64,000 nucleotides of DNA from Prevotella sp. (lineage in GTDB: Bacteria; Bacteroidota; Bacteroidia; Bacteroidales; Bacteroidaceae), in contig JAFYYV010000025.1 of the NCBI GenBank assembly GCA_017557405.1, positions 1 to 64,000 on the forward strand, written 5' to 3'. This document shows, piece by piece, positions 9,039-18,400 of the stretch. Positions within the stretch are counted from its first letter, which is position 1. Each line of letters starts with the position of its first letter. The position numbers and the translations under genes were made by a program. The notes beneath the pieces were generated by a model, which saw nothing but the letters and a program-made list of their open reading frames with translations, was not told where the DNA came from and ran no database searches.

Positions 9039-10187
9039 ATGAGCGACCATAAATCAAAGAATAGCACAGTCGCCTTGAGAATTGTCTGTGCTATTCTCTT
9101 TTTCCTCTTCACGTTCGTCTATCTGCATTATTATCAAGCAGACGTGTTGGCTGCTGCCCAACATGTGCTCTCAGACGGACAAACCCACTACGTAAAGAAT
9201 GTGGGAACGGGCATCATCATCCTTGCTCTCTACCTGTTGCATCTGGGAGTTCTGGGAGTGACACGCCTGACAAAGACGGCTCATGCGCTGACTTATTTCC
9301 CTTCGTTCTTGGTGTTGGCATTCCTGACCAATTTCAATCTTCATGCCACACTTGGCTATTCGTTGATTGCTTGGACGGTAGTGGCTGCGGTATTATTGGT
9401 CATTTATGTAGTTGTCGTATGGTTTGCTCGCCAGATGCAATTATACGACAATGACCCCAAGACACGCTATGGGTTGTTCTCGCGGGCAATGTGGAAGAAT
9501 CTGTTCATCATGGTCGTGATGATGTTCGTGGTGGGACTTGTGGGGAATAGTAATGACGTGTTCCATCATAGGGTGAAGATTGAGAAGGCGATTGTTGACA
9601 ACCAATTGGAGAATGCCCTCTCGGTGGGGAAGAAGTCGTTGGCAAACGATTCGAGTTTGACGGCTTTGCGCATACTGGCTCTGTCAAAAAGCGGATTGCT
9701 GGGCGAACGTTTGTTTGAATATCCTTTGCAAGGTGGCTCGAAGGCAATGATTCCCGATCAGAAGACGTGTCGTTTCGTGATGCTGTCGGAGGATAGCCTT
9801 TATCGGCATCTTGGTGCAAGACCTCGATACCGTATGTCTTCGATGGGATTCCTGAACCTCATCCATAAGATCCATATGGCAAAAGAGCCCGCTCACGATT
9901 ATCTGCTCTGTGCATATTTGCTTGACAAACGACTAGATGATTTTGCTCGCGAGATTGGGAATTATTATAAGGTTGACTCGTTCATTCCAAAGCATTATCG
10001 TGAGGCTTTGATTCTTCACAATCGCGTCCGTTCGCATCCTATTGTGGAATATAGCGACAACGTGCTGAATGCTGACTATAAGGATTTCCTGATGTTGACG
10101 CGTGAGAAAACAAGCAATCGGGAGCGTAAGAATAAAGTGCGCGACACATACGGTAATACCTATTGGTATTATTACGAGTTTGAATAA
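9039..10187 (+). CDS. Multi-pass membrane protein of unknown function (DUF6057-like)
   Basis: A 382-residue protein. The first 175 residues hold about five hydrophobic segments (around 10-30, 50-70, 75-95, 100-125 and 150-170). The rest is a soluble domain with alternating helices, as in tetratricopeptide-like folds (ALRILALSKSGLLGE). It reminds me of the Bacteroidales DUF6057 family, but shorter than the copies I recall, so that link is tentative. It begins 7 bases after glgB, so the two are probably cotranscribed, and a terminator follows at 10198-10244. No function is proposed. Confidence 0.75.
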   Translation: MSDHKSKNSTVALRIVCAILFFLFTFVYLHYYQADVLAAAQHVLSDGQTHYVKNVGTGIIILALYLLHLGVLGVTRLTKTAHALTYFPSFLVLAFLTNFNLHATLGYSLIAWTVVAAVLLVIYVVVVWFARQMQLYDNDPKTRYGLFSRAMWKNLFIMVVMMFVVGLVGNSNDVFHHRVKIEKAIVDNQLENALSVGKKSLANDSSLTALRILALSKSGLLGERLFEYPLQGGSKAMIPDQKTCRFVMLSEDSLYRHLGARPRYRMSSMGFLNLIHKIHMAKEPAHDYLLCAYLLDKRLDDFAREIGNYYKVDSFIPKHYREALILHNRVRSHPIVEYSDNVLNADYKDFLMLTREKTSNRERKNKVRDTYGNTYWYYYEFE

Positions 10188-10197
10188 TAGAATATAG

Positions 10198-10244
10198 AAA
10201 AAGGACGAAGTTGGTCATTCGATCGCTTCGTCCTTTGTTTTTTC
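10198..10244. terminator. Terminator between the membrane-protein gene and the convergent minus-strand gene
   Basis: The arm AAGGACGAAG at 10201-10210 pairs with CTTCGTCCTT at 10226-10235, followed by a T-rich run to 10243. A-rich sequence on the other side lets it act on both strands. Confidence 0.8.
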
Positions 10245-10262
10245 ACTAATATTTCCTTTTTG

Positions 10263-10763
10263 TTATCTGCTTTTCCTTACTTGTTCGAGCGCCTTCACCC
10301 AATCGGTGTCGAGCGAGAACTGGGTGATGAAATTGTTGTTGTCACAATAGGCTCGCACAAGATCGTAATCCTCGTCGTTATAGAATGAATTCGAGAGCGA
10401 TGCTCTTTTGAAGAGAGCCATCACCGCTTCCTTGTCTTTCTTCTTGGAAGCGTTCGTAAGACGTTTGATGTAAAGGTTCACAAACTCGTGCAAAGAGAGT
10501 GATTGTTCGTTGAGTTGTTGGACAATCTTCTGGGCGAACTCCAGATTGGTGGTGTCGGCCAACACATCATCGCGTACCTTCATGGCCATATAACTCAAGG
10601 CATCGTGCTTGAATGTGGCTATCTTTCTTACCTCCAAGTCCTTGGATTTGTCCTCAGCTATCTTTTTGTTCTCTTGCACCATTTCCTTGAACACCTCTTG
10701 TCCATTCATGGGAATGAAACCAAAGCATGCCATCAGGGCGGATATAAAAAGCTTTTTAATCAT
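10263..10763 (-). CDS. Exported hypothetical protein
   Basis: A 166-residue protein with a signal peptide (residues 1-21, cleavage after MNG; the mature part begins QEVFKEM). The mature part is highly charged and mostly helical, with no motif I recognise. It stands alone: the gene before it on this strand is more than 600 bases away, and a terminator shared with the plus-strand membrane gene lies just past its stop. A TAAATTTG box (10798-10805, minus) lies 34 bases upstream of the start, but a TTTG at proper spacing is missing, the nearest being 23 bases away. Confidence 0.75.
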   Translation of the reverse strand: MIKKLFISALMACFGFIPMNGQEVFKEMVQENKKIAEDKSKDLEVRKIATFKHDALSYMAMKVRDDVLADTTNLEFAQKIVQQLNEQSLSLHEFVNLYIKRLTNASKKKDKEAVMALFKRASLSNSFYNDEDYDLVRAYCDNNNFITQFSLDTDWVKALEQVRKSR

Positions 10764-10899
10764 CTTTCCAATTGTATTTAATTCGAATATTGTGCTGCAA
10801 ATTTATAATATATTGATGATTATTTTGCCAAACCGATTAATCAATGCTCAATAATTATTAAAAATTAACGCTCATCTAATACCGCTTCACGTTGCATAA

Positions 10900-12384
10900 C
10901 TAATTCTTAGTCAGTTGCAAATGGTGATTGATGCAAGCGGGGAGTTCATCTTGGTAGTGTGTCACGAAGACAATGGTCTTGTTCTTGCGCTTGGAGAATG
11001 TCTCCACGATTTCTTTCACCATCTGCCGATTTGCGGTATCAAGACCATGAAGTGGTTCATCGAGTATCAACAGTTGTGGGTCTTTCACGAATGCTCGTGC
11101 CAACAACACAAGTCTTTGTTCTCCACTTGATAGTTTCAGGAAAGTGCGTTGCTCCGCTTTCTCAATACCAAATACCCACATCCAAAAACGACACTTCTCG
11201 TAGTCTTCCTCCGATGGATTGACGTATAAGCCCACAGAGTCTTTCAAACCACTTGCGACTATCTTGATAGCTGGGATGTCTCGATTGTATGCACGATGCA
11301 TCTCAGGCGACACATAACCGATATGTTTCTTGATGTCCCAAATGCTCTCACCTGAACCACGTGGAATACCAAAGAGTGAGATGTCGCAGGCGTAGCTTTG
11401 TGGATTATCGGCACAGACAAGGCTTAATAGCGTAGATTTGCCCGAACCGTTTTGTCCGCTAAGCGACCATCGTTCACCATTTTTCACGTGCCAACAGAGG
11501 TCTTTCAAAATGGTGCGATTTCCATACCTGATGCTCACATCCTTCATGTCAATCACATTCTCCGTATGGTATTCATTATCTGAATCGGGTAGGGATAGGA
11601 TGGCTTGTTCCTTCTCATTTGCGAGCATCTTGTTGGGAAGTTCGGACTTCTGCTCACGCCAAGCTTGTAAAGTCTTCTTGGATGAAACAATGTTGTCTCT
11701 TACTTCAACAACATGAGTGATGAAATCGGGTACATCATCCTCTTTTGACAACACCAATATGATTTGAAGCGCACGTTCAGCTGCAAGAGTCTTCAACAAA
11801 TGAGCAAGTTGGGCGCGCGTTTCTGCATCAAGACCAATGAATGGATTGTCCATGATTAGCACGCGAGGATCGCTCAGAAGAACCTTTGTCAATTGGAACT
11901 TACGCAGTTCTCCACTTGAAAGCGAGATGATGTATTTGTCGAGCAAAGTATCGAGATGGAACAACGTGTAAAGGTGATGCTGCAACTGCCGATGTTCGGG
12001 TGAATCAACACCTGACAAAGAATAAGCTTCCTCCAAAAGAGATTCAACGGTTGGCGTGCTCTCATCTATTTCCATCTGATTCCATCGTTGTTGGAGGAAA
12101 TAGGTATGTTCGTTGTCACCACCATAACTATCGCGGAAGGTGATGTGTTTGATGTTGTCGGATACAAAGGGTTTGTTGCTGGGGGTGAAATCATATTCGG
12201 GAGGAGTCATGAGCAAAGGATGACGCCCTGTTAGCATGTCCACGAACATTGATTTTCCACCGCCATTAGGACCCACAACAGCGATATGCTCACCATCACA
12301 TAATTGGAAATCAACTGGCTCGGACAAACGCCATTCAGGCATACGTGGCACTCCTTTTTCTATTTTTATGATGGTTTGATTCAT
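10900..12384 (-). CDS. Tandem ABC ATPase, ModF/PhrA-like
   Basis: A 494-residue soluble protein with two ABC ATPase domains. Domain 1 has Walker A GPNGGGKS at about residues 38-45, signature LSSGELRKFQL and Walker B VLIMDNPF. Domain 2 has GQNGSGKST near residue 312, signature LSSGEQRLVLL and Walker B LLILDEPLHGLD. In domain 1 the residue after the Walker B Asp is Asn rather than the catalytic Glu, so that site may be weak or inactive. Size and arrangement fit E. coli ModF (PhrA), whose role is unclear. No permease is nearby. It starts 6 bases after the ruvC stop and is the last gene of the proS operon. Confidence 0.85.
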   Translation of the reverse strand: MNQTIIKIEKGVPRMPEWRLSEPVDFQLCDGEHIAVVGPNGGGKSMFVDMLTGRHPLLMTPPEYDFTPSNKPFVSDNIKHITFRDSYGGDNEHTYFLQQRWNQMEIDESTPTVESLLEEAYSLSGVDSPEHRQLQHHLYTLFHLDTLLDKYIISLSSGELRKFQLTKVLLSDPRVLIMDNPFIGLDAETRAQLAHLLKTLAAERALQIILVLSKEDDVPDFITHVVEVRDNIVSSKKTLQAWREQKSELPNKMLANEKEQAILSLPDSDNEYHTENVIDMKDVSIRYGNRTILKDLCWHVKNGERWSLSGQNGSGKSTLLSLVCADNPQSYACDISLFGIPRGSGESIWDIKKHIGYVSPEMHRAYNRDIPAIKIVASGLKDSVGLYVNPSEEDYEKCRFWMWVFGIEKAEQRTFLKLSSGEQRLVLLARAFVKDPQLLILDEPLHGLDTANRQMVKEIVETFSKRKNKTIVFVTHYQDELPACINHHLQLTKN

Positions 12385-12390
12385 ACCAAG

Positions 12391-12981
12391 TTAATTCTTG
12401 ACTCGTCCTTTGTTCTTGTTGACAAAATCCTTCCAACTGCTATAACTCGTTCCACCGCTTTCGGGTTTTCCCATTTGGAGGAAATGACAATAGGCAGCAC
12501 CTAATGCATCGGTTGCATCCATGAACTTAGGCATCTCCTCGGCATCAAGGTTCAACATACGTTGAAGCATTCCAGCAACTTGCTGTTTGGAAGCAGAGCC
12601 ATTGCCCGTGATGGCCATCTTGATTTTCAAAGGTGCGTATTCATGAATGGGAATGTCGTGATTGATGGCAGCAGCTATTGCTACACCTTGAGCGCGTCCC
12701 AACTTGAGCATCGACTGAACATTCTTGCCAAAGAAAGGGGCCTCGATGGCCATCTCATCGGGGAGATAGGAATCGATGATGCCAGTAACACGCTCGAAGA
12801 TATGTCCCAAACGAAGATAGGGATTGTGCATCTTGCGTAAATCAATCACACCCATTGATACCATCTCAGCTTTGTTGCCAATGACCTTGATGACACCATA
12901 TCCCATCACGTTTGTGCCAGGATCGATTCCCAATATGATTTTCTCCGCTTTCTCCATATCTATGCTTTGAATAAAAATCAA
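12391..12981 (-). CDS. ruvC: Crossover junction endodeoxyribonuclease RuvC
   Basis: Resolves Holliday junctions by paired nicking, working with RuvAB. The 196 residues carry the RNase H-like active site: [12 protein letters not shown] near the N-terminus (first Asp), IEAPFFGKN (Glu), and [12 protein letters not shown] (paired Asp) near the C-terminus, all in the expected order. The start at 12981 overlaps the upstream hydrolase gene as ATGA. An ATG eight codons further in would also give a normal RuvC N-terminus ([15 protein letters not shown]), so the extra residues may or may not be made. Confidence 0.96.
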   Translation of the reverse strand: MIFIQSIDMEKAEKIILGIDPGTNVMGYGVIKVIGNKAEMVSMGVIDLRKMHNPYLRLGHIFERVTGIIDSYLPDEMAIEAPFFGKNVQSMLKLGRAQGVAIAAAINHDIPIHEYAPLKIKMAITGNGSASKQQVAGMLQRMLNLDAEEMPKFMDATDALGAAYCHFLQMGKPESGGTSYSSWKDFVNKNKGRVKN

Positions 12982-13622
12982 CGGTCAAGATATGGATTGG
13001 TAGCCAATTCGTGGCCAATGGTTGTCTGTTCACCGTGACCTGGCAGAATGATAGTGCTGTCGGGCAACTGGCAAATGTGACGCAAGCTTTGGATAATCAT
13101 GAACATAGAGCCTCCACCGAGATCTGTCCTACCAATGGAATTACGAAACAAGGTATCACCAGAGAATGCAATGTTTTCTTCCTCACAATAAAAGAAGACT
13201 CCACCTCGTGAATGTCCAAGAGTCTCAATGACCTTGAAATGATGATTTCCAAAAGTGATAATTTCATCACCCGATAGGTAATGCTCAACAGAAGGCATAT
13301 CGTTTTCGAGTTGTAGGCCGAACATAGCGGCAGCTTGTTCAGTCAAACTGCTCATGAAACTCTCATCACCAACATGCACTTCAGGTTTCAATCCAAAAGC
13401 CTTGTAGATGGTATCATCTCCAAAGTGGTGGTCAAGATGTCCGTGTGTACCTAATAAGTGTTTGGGTATCAACTGATTGTCACGGATATATTCTACTATT
13501 GCTTGACGTTCTTCTGGGTAAAACGCACCGCAATCAATAATTACACATTCTTTCGTTTCATCGTTGACAACATAGCAGTTTTCCTGCAACATGTTGCATA
13601 CAAATCTCTGGATATTAATCAT
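12978..13622 (-). CDS. MBL-fold metallo-hydrolase (glyoxalase II-like)
   Basis: A 214-residue metallo-beta-lactamase-fold enzyme. The zinc-binding motif [10 protein letters not shown] is near residue 70, and further metal ligands lie in [14 protein letters not shown] and the C-terminal PGHGE. The length and motifs match the short bacterial glyoxalase II-like hydrolases, which cleave thioesters. The substrate is not known. The start at 13622 is preferred over 13658 because it gives a natural N-terminus ([19 protein letters not shown]) and overlaps the rsmG stop as ATGA. It is coupled in turn to ruvC downstream. Confidence 0.9.
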   Translation of the reverse strand: MINIQRFVCNMLQENCYVVNDETKECVIIDCGAFYPEERQAIVEYIRDNQLIPKHLLGTHGHLDHHFGDDTIYKAFGLKPEVHVGDESFMSSLTEQAAAMFGLQLENDMPSVEHYLSGDEIITFGNHHFKVIETLGHSRGGVFFYCEEENIAFSGDTLFRNSIGRTDLGGGSMFMIIQSLRHICQLPDSTIILPGHGEQTTIGHELATNPYLDR

Positions 13623-14239
13623 AGCGGCACGTGAATAATGTATTTCTCTTGGAACCACTCTTCAGTAAAGACATCGCTGATAGGAACTATCTCAGCCGTC
13701 TTTCTGTAGGCTTTCATTTCTTCCTCAATACTTCCACCTTTCAGGCAGATGACTCCATTTCCCAGAAGGTTGAAGTTGTTCTTGGAAATGTTCTTGCGAA
13801 CGATTTTGATGAGGTCGGGTAGGGGCATAACTGCTCTGCTGACCACGAAGTCATATTTTCCTTTCTCGTCCTCGCCACGCAGGTGTTCGAGCGTTACATT
13901 CTTCAAACCGATGGCATTTGCGACCTCAGTTGCCACACGAATCTTCTTGCCTGTACCATCAATCAGTTTGAATTGGCAATCGGGGAACAAGATAGCCAAA
14001 GGAATGCCTGGAAATCCACCACCCGTACCAAAATCAAGTATCTTCGTGTCGTTCTTGAAATGAATCATCTTTCCGATGGCCAATGAGTGGAGCACGTGAT
14101 GCAAGTAGATGTTCTCAATGTCCTTGCGGGAAATGACATTGATTTTGGAGTTCCAATCGCTATACAGGTCGTACAATGCGGCAAACTGCTGGCGTTGTTG
14201 CTCAGATAGTTCGGGAAAATAATGCAGTATCTCTTCCAT
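13619..14239 (-). CDS. rsmG: 16S rRNA (guanine527-N7)-methyltransferase RsmG (GidB)
   Basis: Methylates N7 of G527 in 16S rRNA with S-adenosylmethionine. The 206 residues show the family signature: WNSKINVISRKD near residue 30, HHVLHSLAIGK, the SAM-binding LDFGTGGGFPGIPLAI near residue 70, and FVVSRAVMPLPDL. Length and order fit the family. The stop overlaps the MBL hydrolase start. It lies 22 bases after the lipoprotein gene in the proS operon. Confidence 0.96.
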   Translation of the reverse strand: MEEILHYFPELSEQQRQQFAALYDLYSDWNSKINVISRKDIENIYLHHVLHSLAIGKMIHFKNDTKILDFGTGGGFPGIPLAILFPDCQFKLIDGTGKKIRVATEVANAIGLKNVTLEHLRGEDEKGKYDFVVSRAVMPLPDLIKIVRKNISKNNFNLLGNGVICLKGGSIEEEMKAYRKTAEIVPISDVFTEEWFQEKYIIHVPL

Positions 14240-14261
14240 AATGGTTTTTCTTCAAGAATGA

Positions 14262-15068
14262 TTATTTCATCAACCGTTTCAAATCATCGATATCCAAATC
14301 CACCCTGATCTCTCCAATCTCATGAGGGGCAATCTCATCTTCACAATAGATGAATGTGATTTCATCATCTCCATAGATGAAATTGTCAGACAGATATGTT
14401 TGTCCATCCACAAAGATGCTTTTTTCCTGCAATCCTTCAAGATCCTTCACCTTGAAATCCTTTGCCATTTTCGCCACAAGCATCTCAGTCAATTGGGTTT
14501 CATAACCCTCGATGAACAAATCGTCAAGAAACAGCATCTTACCCGTCTTGACATCGAAATTCCGAGCGATGGTTTGTTTGATTTCATGAGCGCCTCCACC
14601 ATATGACTGAATGGTGGCAATATAATTCAAGATGTTCTTCGCTCCATTACATGTCCTCGTCTTCATGATATACGAACAATTGTAGGAGGAAGCATGTTGG
14701 GTATCAGCACGATAAAGGTCTCCGTAATCATGCAGATAATCGCTCACATATCGTTTGACAAAAGAATCCACAGATTGCTTCACCGTGAGCTTCTCATCCG
14801 ATAATGAAAGATAGTCGGGCATCAGGATTCCCGAGCGCAATAAAGTATCGTTGATATAATCTGCTTTCTCGCCTTTTGCATATTGTACGCTCATAGACAC
14901 ATGACACGAAGGTGCCCCATCAGAGCGTGATAAAGCGACAATGGAATCGACAACAATGCTGTCAAACTCCATGCCGCTAAACTTTGCTGTTTGTCCATTT
15001 CCGCCCCCACATGCACAAAGAATGCAGGTGGTCAGCAAAAAGGCAAATGATTTCAGATATATCCGCAT
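14262..15068 (-). CDS. DUF3298-like lipoprotein (RsiV-like C-terminal domain)
   Basis: A 268-residue predicted lipoprotein: signal peptide with lipobox ILCAC, the lipidated Cys at about residue 20, followed by a glycine linker. The remainder resembles the DUF4163/DUF3298 pair, with YGGGAHEI and GKMLFLDDLF being typical patterns of the DUF3298 part. In Firmicutes this fold occurs in the lysozyme-binding anti-sigma factor RsiV, but no sigma factor gene is adjacent here, so that role should not be assumed. The start codon directly follows the proS stop (TAA then ATG) with no gap, so they are cotranscribed. Confidence 0.82.
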   Translation of the reverse strand: MRIYLKSFAFLLTTCILCACGGGNGQTAKFSGMEFDSIVVDSIVALSRSDGAPSCHVSMSVQYAKGEKADYINDTLLRSGILMPDYLSLSDEKLTVKQSVDSFVKRYVSDYLHDYGDLYRADTQHASSYNCSYIMKTRTCNGAKNILNYIATIQSYGGGAHEIKQTIARNFDVKTGKMLFLDDLFIEGYETQLTEMLVAKMAKDFKVKDLEGLQEKSIFVDGQTYLSDNFIYGDDEITFIYCEDEIAPHEIGEIRVDLDIDDLKRLMK

Positions 15069-16550
15069 TTAATAACTACGTGCAATAATCACACGACATT
15101 TGGCAGGTTTTCCACTCACCATATCCACACCGGGAGTCTGCTCGACACCGAATGGCACGCAACGAATGGTGGCTTGTGTCTCTTCTTTGATTTGAGCCTC
15201 GGTCTCGGCTGTTCCATCCCAATGGCAGAGGAAGAATCCACCGTCTTTCACTCTTTCTTTGAACTCCTCGTAGTTATCGCATTCGTAGATGCGTTCATCA
15301 CGATATTTGCGAGCTTTCTCGAAGATGTTTACTTGGATTTCATCCAGCAATGTGCGCACATAAGAGGCAATGCCTTCGATGGGCTTGGTTTCTTTCTCCA
15401 ACGTATCACGGCGCATCACTTCAATAGTGCCGTTCTCGATATCGCGAGCACCAAGTACCAAACGTACGGGCACACCCTTCAATTCGTAATCAGCAAACTT
15501 GAAGCCAGGACGCTTGTTGTCAGCATCGTCGTATTTCACGCTAATTCCCATTTCACGCAATTCGTTAACAATAGGATCAACCTTCTCGCTGATGGCAGCT
15601 AACTGATCGTTTCCTTTCGTAATGGGAATGATGACCACCTGAATGGGAGCCAAACGGGGAGGGAGTACCAAACCGTTGTCATCGCTGTGGGTCATGATGA
15701 GCGCACCAATCAAACGAGTGGAAACACCCCATGAGGTTGCCCATACATATTCGGGCTTGTTTTCCTTATTTAAATAAGTGACCTCGAAAGCCTTAGCGAA
15801 GTTTTGTCCCAAGAAATGAGAAGTACCGCTTTGAAGAGCCTTGCCGTCTTGCATCATTGCCTCGATGGTATAGGTGTCGAGAGCACCAGCAAAACGCTCG
15901 GTTTCACTCTTCACGCCCTGAACCACAGGTACAGCCATCCATTTCTCGGCAAAATCAGCATAGACGTGCAACATTTTCTGTGCTTCAGCTTCAGCTTCCT
16001 CACGGGTAGCATGGGCGGTGTGACCTTCTTGCCACAAGAACTCAGAAGTGCGCAAGAAAGGACGTGTACGCATCTCCCAACGCATCACGTTACACCACTG
16101 ATTGCAAAGCAAAGGCAGGTCGCGCCACGAATGAATCCAATTCTTATAGGTATTCCAAATGATGGTTTCAGATGTCGGGCGAATAATGAGTTCCTCATCA
16201 AGGCGGGCAGCAGGATCAACCTCCACACCGCTCTTGTCTTCTTTCGCACGAAGACGATAGTGGGTGACAACAGCACATTCCTTTGCAAAACCCTCGACAT
16301 GTTCGGCTTCCTTGCTCAAGAATGATTTTGGAATCAACAGGGGGAAGTAAGCATTCTGCACACCCGTCTCCTTGAACATCTTGTCAAGTTGTTGCTGCAT
16401 TTTCTCCCAAATCGCATAACCGTAAGGTTTGATAACCATACATCCACGCACGGCAGATTGCTCTGCCAAATCTGCTTTCACAACCAAGTCGTTGTACCAC
16501 TGACTATAATTCTCGGCACGCTTGGTAAGGTCTTTTAATTCTTTTGCCAT
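15069..16550 (-). CDS. proS: Prolyl-tRNA synthetase, archaeal/eukaryotic-type (short form)
   Basis: Charges tRNA-Pro with proline. The 493 residues and the absence of the editing insertion point to the short form (ProS type 3). Class II motifs are visible: motif 2 [27 protein letters not shown] region near residue 160 (read in two parts), RPTSE before it, and the anticodon-binding and C-terminal domains after it, ending in RSY. I chose ATG 16550 ([15 protein letters not shown]) over an upstream ATG at 16619, which adds 23 residues with no homology-like pattern. It is the first gene of a six-gene minus-strand operon. A TAATTTTG box at 16651-16658 (minus) may be its promoter. Confidence 0.96.
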   Translation of the reverse strand: MAKELKDLTKRAENYSQWYNDLVVKADLAEQSAVRGCMVIKPYGYAIWEKMQQQLDKMFKETGVQNAYFPLLIPKSFLSKEAEHVEGFAKECAVVTHYRLRAKEDKSGVEVDPAARLDEELIIRPTSETIIWNTYKNWIHSWRDLPLLCNQWCNVMRWEMRTRPFLRTSEFLWQEGHTAHATREEAEAEAQKMLHVYADFAEKWMAVPVVQGVKSETERFAGALDTYTIEAMMQDGKALQSGTSHFLGQNFAKAFEVTYLNKENKPEYVWATSWGVSTRLIGALIMTHSDDNGLVLPPRLAPIQVVIIPITKGNDQLAAISEKVDPIVNELREMGISVKYDDADNKRPGFKFADYELKGVPVRLVLGARDIENGTIEVMRRDTLEKETKPIEGIASYVRTLLDEIQVNIFEKARKYRDERIYECDNYEEFKERVKDGGFFLCHWDGTAETEAQIKEETQATIRCVPFGVEQTPGVDMVSGKPAKCRVIIARSY

Positions 16551-16701
16551 AATACTTTTTCTTGTCTTATTGTCATCAAAATAGGGATTTCCATATCCCA
16601 TTTTAGGAGATTTCCTCACTTTTGACGACCATAAATGCTTAAATTTGCCGCAAAATTACAAAAAAACTTTGCAAAAAGAGTACAATAATAAAAAAAAGAA
16701 T

Positions 16702-16709
16702 TATCTTTG
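16702..16709 (+). promoter_or_regulatory. Probable -7 element for the OmpA-family gene
   Basis: TATCTTTG at 16702-16709 lies 34 bases before the start codon. No good TTTG is found at the proper spacing, so only the -7 box supports this call. Confidence 0.45.
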
Positions 16710-16743
16710 CACATAAATCACTAACTTTTAAACAATTTGAGAA

Positions 16744-17442
16744 ATGAAAAAAATTAAGTTATTCACAGTAGGTTTGTGCGCCTTGACAGTTGTTAGCTGT
16801 GGCAACGCTACAGGAAACGGCGCTTTGATTGGTACAGGTGCAGGTGCTGCCCTTGGTGCTATTATTGGTAAGATTGCTGGTAACACAGCCGTTGGTGCTG
16901 CCGTTGGTGGTGCTGTAGGTGCTGGTACTGGTGCTATTATCGGTCGTCACATGGATAAGGTGAAGGCTCAGGCACAAGCTGTGCAGAATGCAAAAGTTGA
17001 GTCAGTTACTGACGCTAACGGCCTGCAGGCAGTGAAGGTTTCGTTCGACTCTGGTATCCTTTTCGCTACTGGTAAGTCAGACCTCACCGCTACTTCTAAG
17101 TCTTCTTTGGCTCAGTTCGCTAATGTGTTGAAAGCCAACACCGATTGCGACATCGCCATTCAGGGTTATACTGACAATCAGGGCTTCAGAGGCAAGACAG
17201 CTGCTCAGAGCCAGGAGTTGAACGTCCAGCTTTCTCAGAACCGTGCTAATTCAGTTTCTGCTTATCTGCAGTCGCTGGGTGTAAGCCCCTCACAGATCAA
17301 GAGCGTTCAGGGCTTCGGTGAGGCTAATCCTGTTGCTAGCAACGCAACCGCTGCTGGTCAGAAGGAGAATCGCCGCGTGGAAGTTTACATGTATGCTAGC
17401 CAGGCAATGGTTGAAGCTGCCAACAACGGAACTCTGCAGTAA
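16744..17442 (+). CDS. OmpA-family lipoprotein with glycine-zipper segment
   Basis: A 232-residue lipoprotein anchored in the outer membrane that probably binds peptidoglycan. The signal peptide ends in lipobox VVSC (Cys about residue 19). A glycine-zipper stretch follows (repeats of GAxxGAxxG, about residues 25-67), then an OmpA C-terminal domain from about 95 to 215. The latter has the peptidoglycan-binding NQLSQNRANSVSAYL-like helix and the GFGEANPVASN and NRRVEV patterns. The gene is monocistronic, with a terminator at 17489-17518. Confidence 0.92.
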   Translation: MKKIKLFTVGLCALTVVSCGNATGNGALIGTGAGAALGAIIGKIAGNTAVGAAVGGAVGAGTGAIIGRHMDKVKAQAQAVQNAKVESVTDANGLQAVKVSFDSGILFATGKSDLTATSKSSLAQFANVLKANTDCDIAIQGYTDNQGFRGKTAAQSQELNVQLSQNRANSVSAYLQSLGVSPSQIKSVQGFGEANPVASNATAAGQKENRRVEVYMYASQAMVEAANNGTLQ

Positions 17443-17488
17443 TAACAATCGGACATAAAGCCCGAGAATTAACAAAGTTAACAAACTT

Positions 17489-17518
17489 GGGCGGTCTTAT
17501 AGGGCCGCCCATTTTTCT
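17489..17518 (+). terminator. Rho-independent terminator after the OmpA-family gene
   Basis: GGGCGG at 17489-17494 pairs with CCGCCC at 17505-17510, followed by ATTTTTCTTT. Confidence 0.8.
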
Positions 17519-17530
17519 TTCCACTTTTGA

Positions 17531-18268
17531 ATGAAGTTCATTGGAAAACTATTGAAATGGAGTATCTCCATTTTTTTGTGCTCTACCATCTTGGCTGTTG
17601 TGGCTTACCGCTTCATCCCGGTTTATCTCACTCCCTTGATGGTCAGCCGTTGTGTGGAGCAAGTAAGTGATGGGAAGAGTATCACATTGCACCATAATTG
17701 GGTGTCGCTCGACAAAATGTCGAAGCACATGCCTGTGGCTGTGATGGCCAGCGAAGACCAGAGGTTTCTGTTGCATCATGGATTCGACTATGATGCTATA
17801 GAAAAAGCCGCCAAACGGAATCGGGAAGGTGGCAAGAACAAGTTGGGCGCCAGCACCATCACTCAGCAAACAGCCAAGAATGTTTTCCTTTGGCAAGGTC
17901 GTTCGTGGTTGCGCAAAGGGTTGGAGGCTTATTTCACGGTGCTCGTGGAATTGATGTGGAGCAAACAGCGCATCATGGAGGTTTATCTGAACTCCATTGA
18001 AATGGGCGAGGGCATCTATGGAGTGGACGCGGTGGCGAAATATCATTTCAACAAATCGGCATCTGAACTCTCAAGAGCCGATTGTGCGTTGATTGCTGCC
18101 ACGCTCCCCAATCCTCGCGTGTTCAGTTCGAAGAATCCGAGTGCCTATATGCTGAAACGCCAACAGCGCATTCAAAAGGAAATGAAGTTCATTCCTTCCT
18201 TCCCACGTGAAGGTGAGGAAATCAATCCCAACTCTGTTTCGGGTGGGATATATAAGAAAAAGAAATGA
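17531..18268 (+). CDS. mtgA: Monofunctional biosynthetic peptidoglycan transglycosylase
   Basis: Polymerises lipid II into glycan strands. The 245-residue protein has one N-terminal membrane segment (about residues 10-28) and a GT51 domain. GT51 motifs are visible: ASEDQRFLLHHGFD (with the catalytic Glu), GASTITQQTAKN, KQRIMEVYLN and GIYGVDAVAKYHF. No penicillin-binding transpeptidase domain follows, so this is the monofunctional type. The GT51 donor site therefore works alone or alongside class A PBPs elsewhere. Repeat array A begins 10 bases after the stop. Confidence 0.94.
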   Translation: MKFIGKLLKWSISIFLCSTILAVVAYRFIPVYLTPLMVSRCVEQVSDGKSITLHHNWVSLDKMSKHMPVAVMASEDQRFLLHHGFDYDAIEKAAKRNREGGKNKLGASTITQQTAKNVFLWQGRSWLRKGLEAYFTVLVELMWSKQRIMEVYLNSIEMGEGIYGVDAVAKYHFNKSASELSRADCALIAATLPNPRVFSSKNPSAYMLKRQQRIQKEMKFIPSFPREGEEINPNSVSGGIYKKKK

Positions 18269-18277
18269 ATGGTTTTC

Positions 18278-18387
18278 CCAAAGCTATGCTTTCATCGTGT
18301 CAAAGATATGCTTTGACCGCCTTAAAGCTATGCTTTGACAAGGTCAAAAGATAGCTGTCATTTTGTCAAATCATAGCTATTGAAATG
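18278..18387 (+). repeat. 22-base-period intergenic array A (5 units)
   Basis: Units begin at 18278, 18300, 18322, 18344 and 18366, exactly 22 bases apart. They follow the plan TCAAAG-N6-TTTGAC plus a 4-base tail; the second and third units contain the palindrome AAAGC..GCTTT. Units 2 to 4 are almost identical to those of array C at 33623-33688. The array lies between mtgA and the helicase gene. The period is not a multiple of three, so it is not coding. Confidence 0.9.
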
Positions 18388-18400
18388 TAAGTCCAAAAAC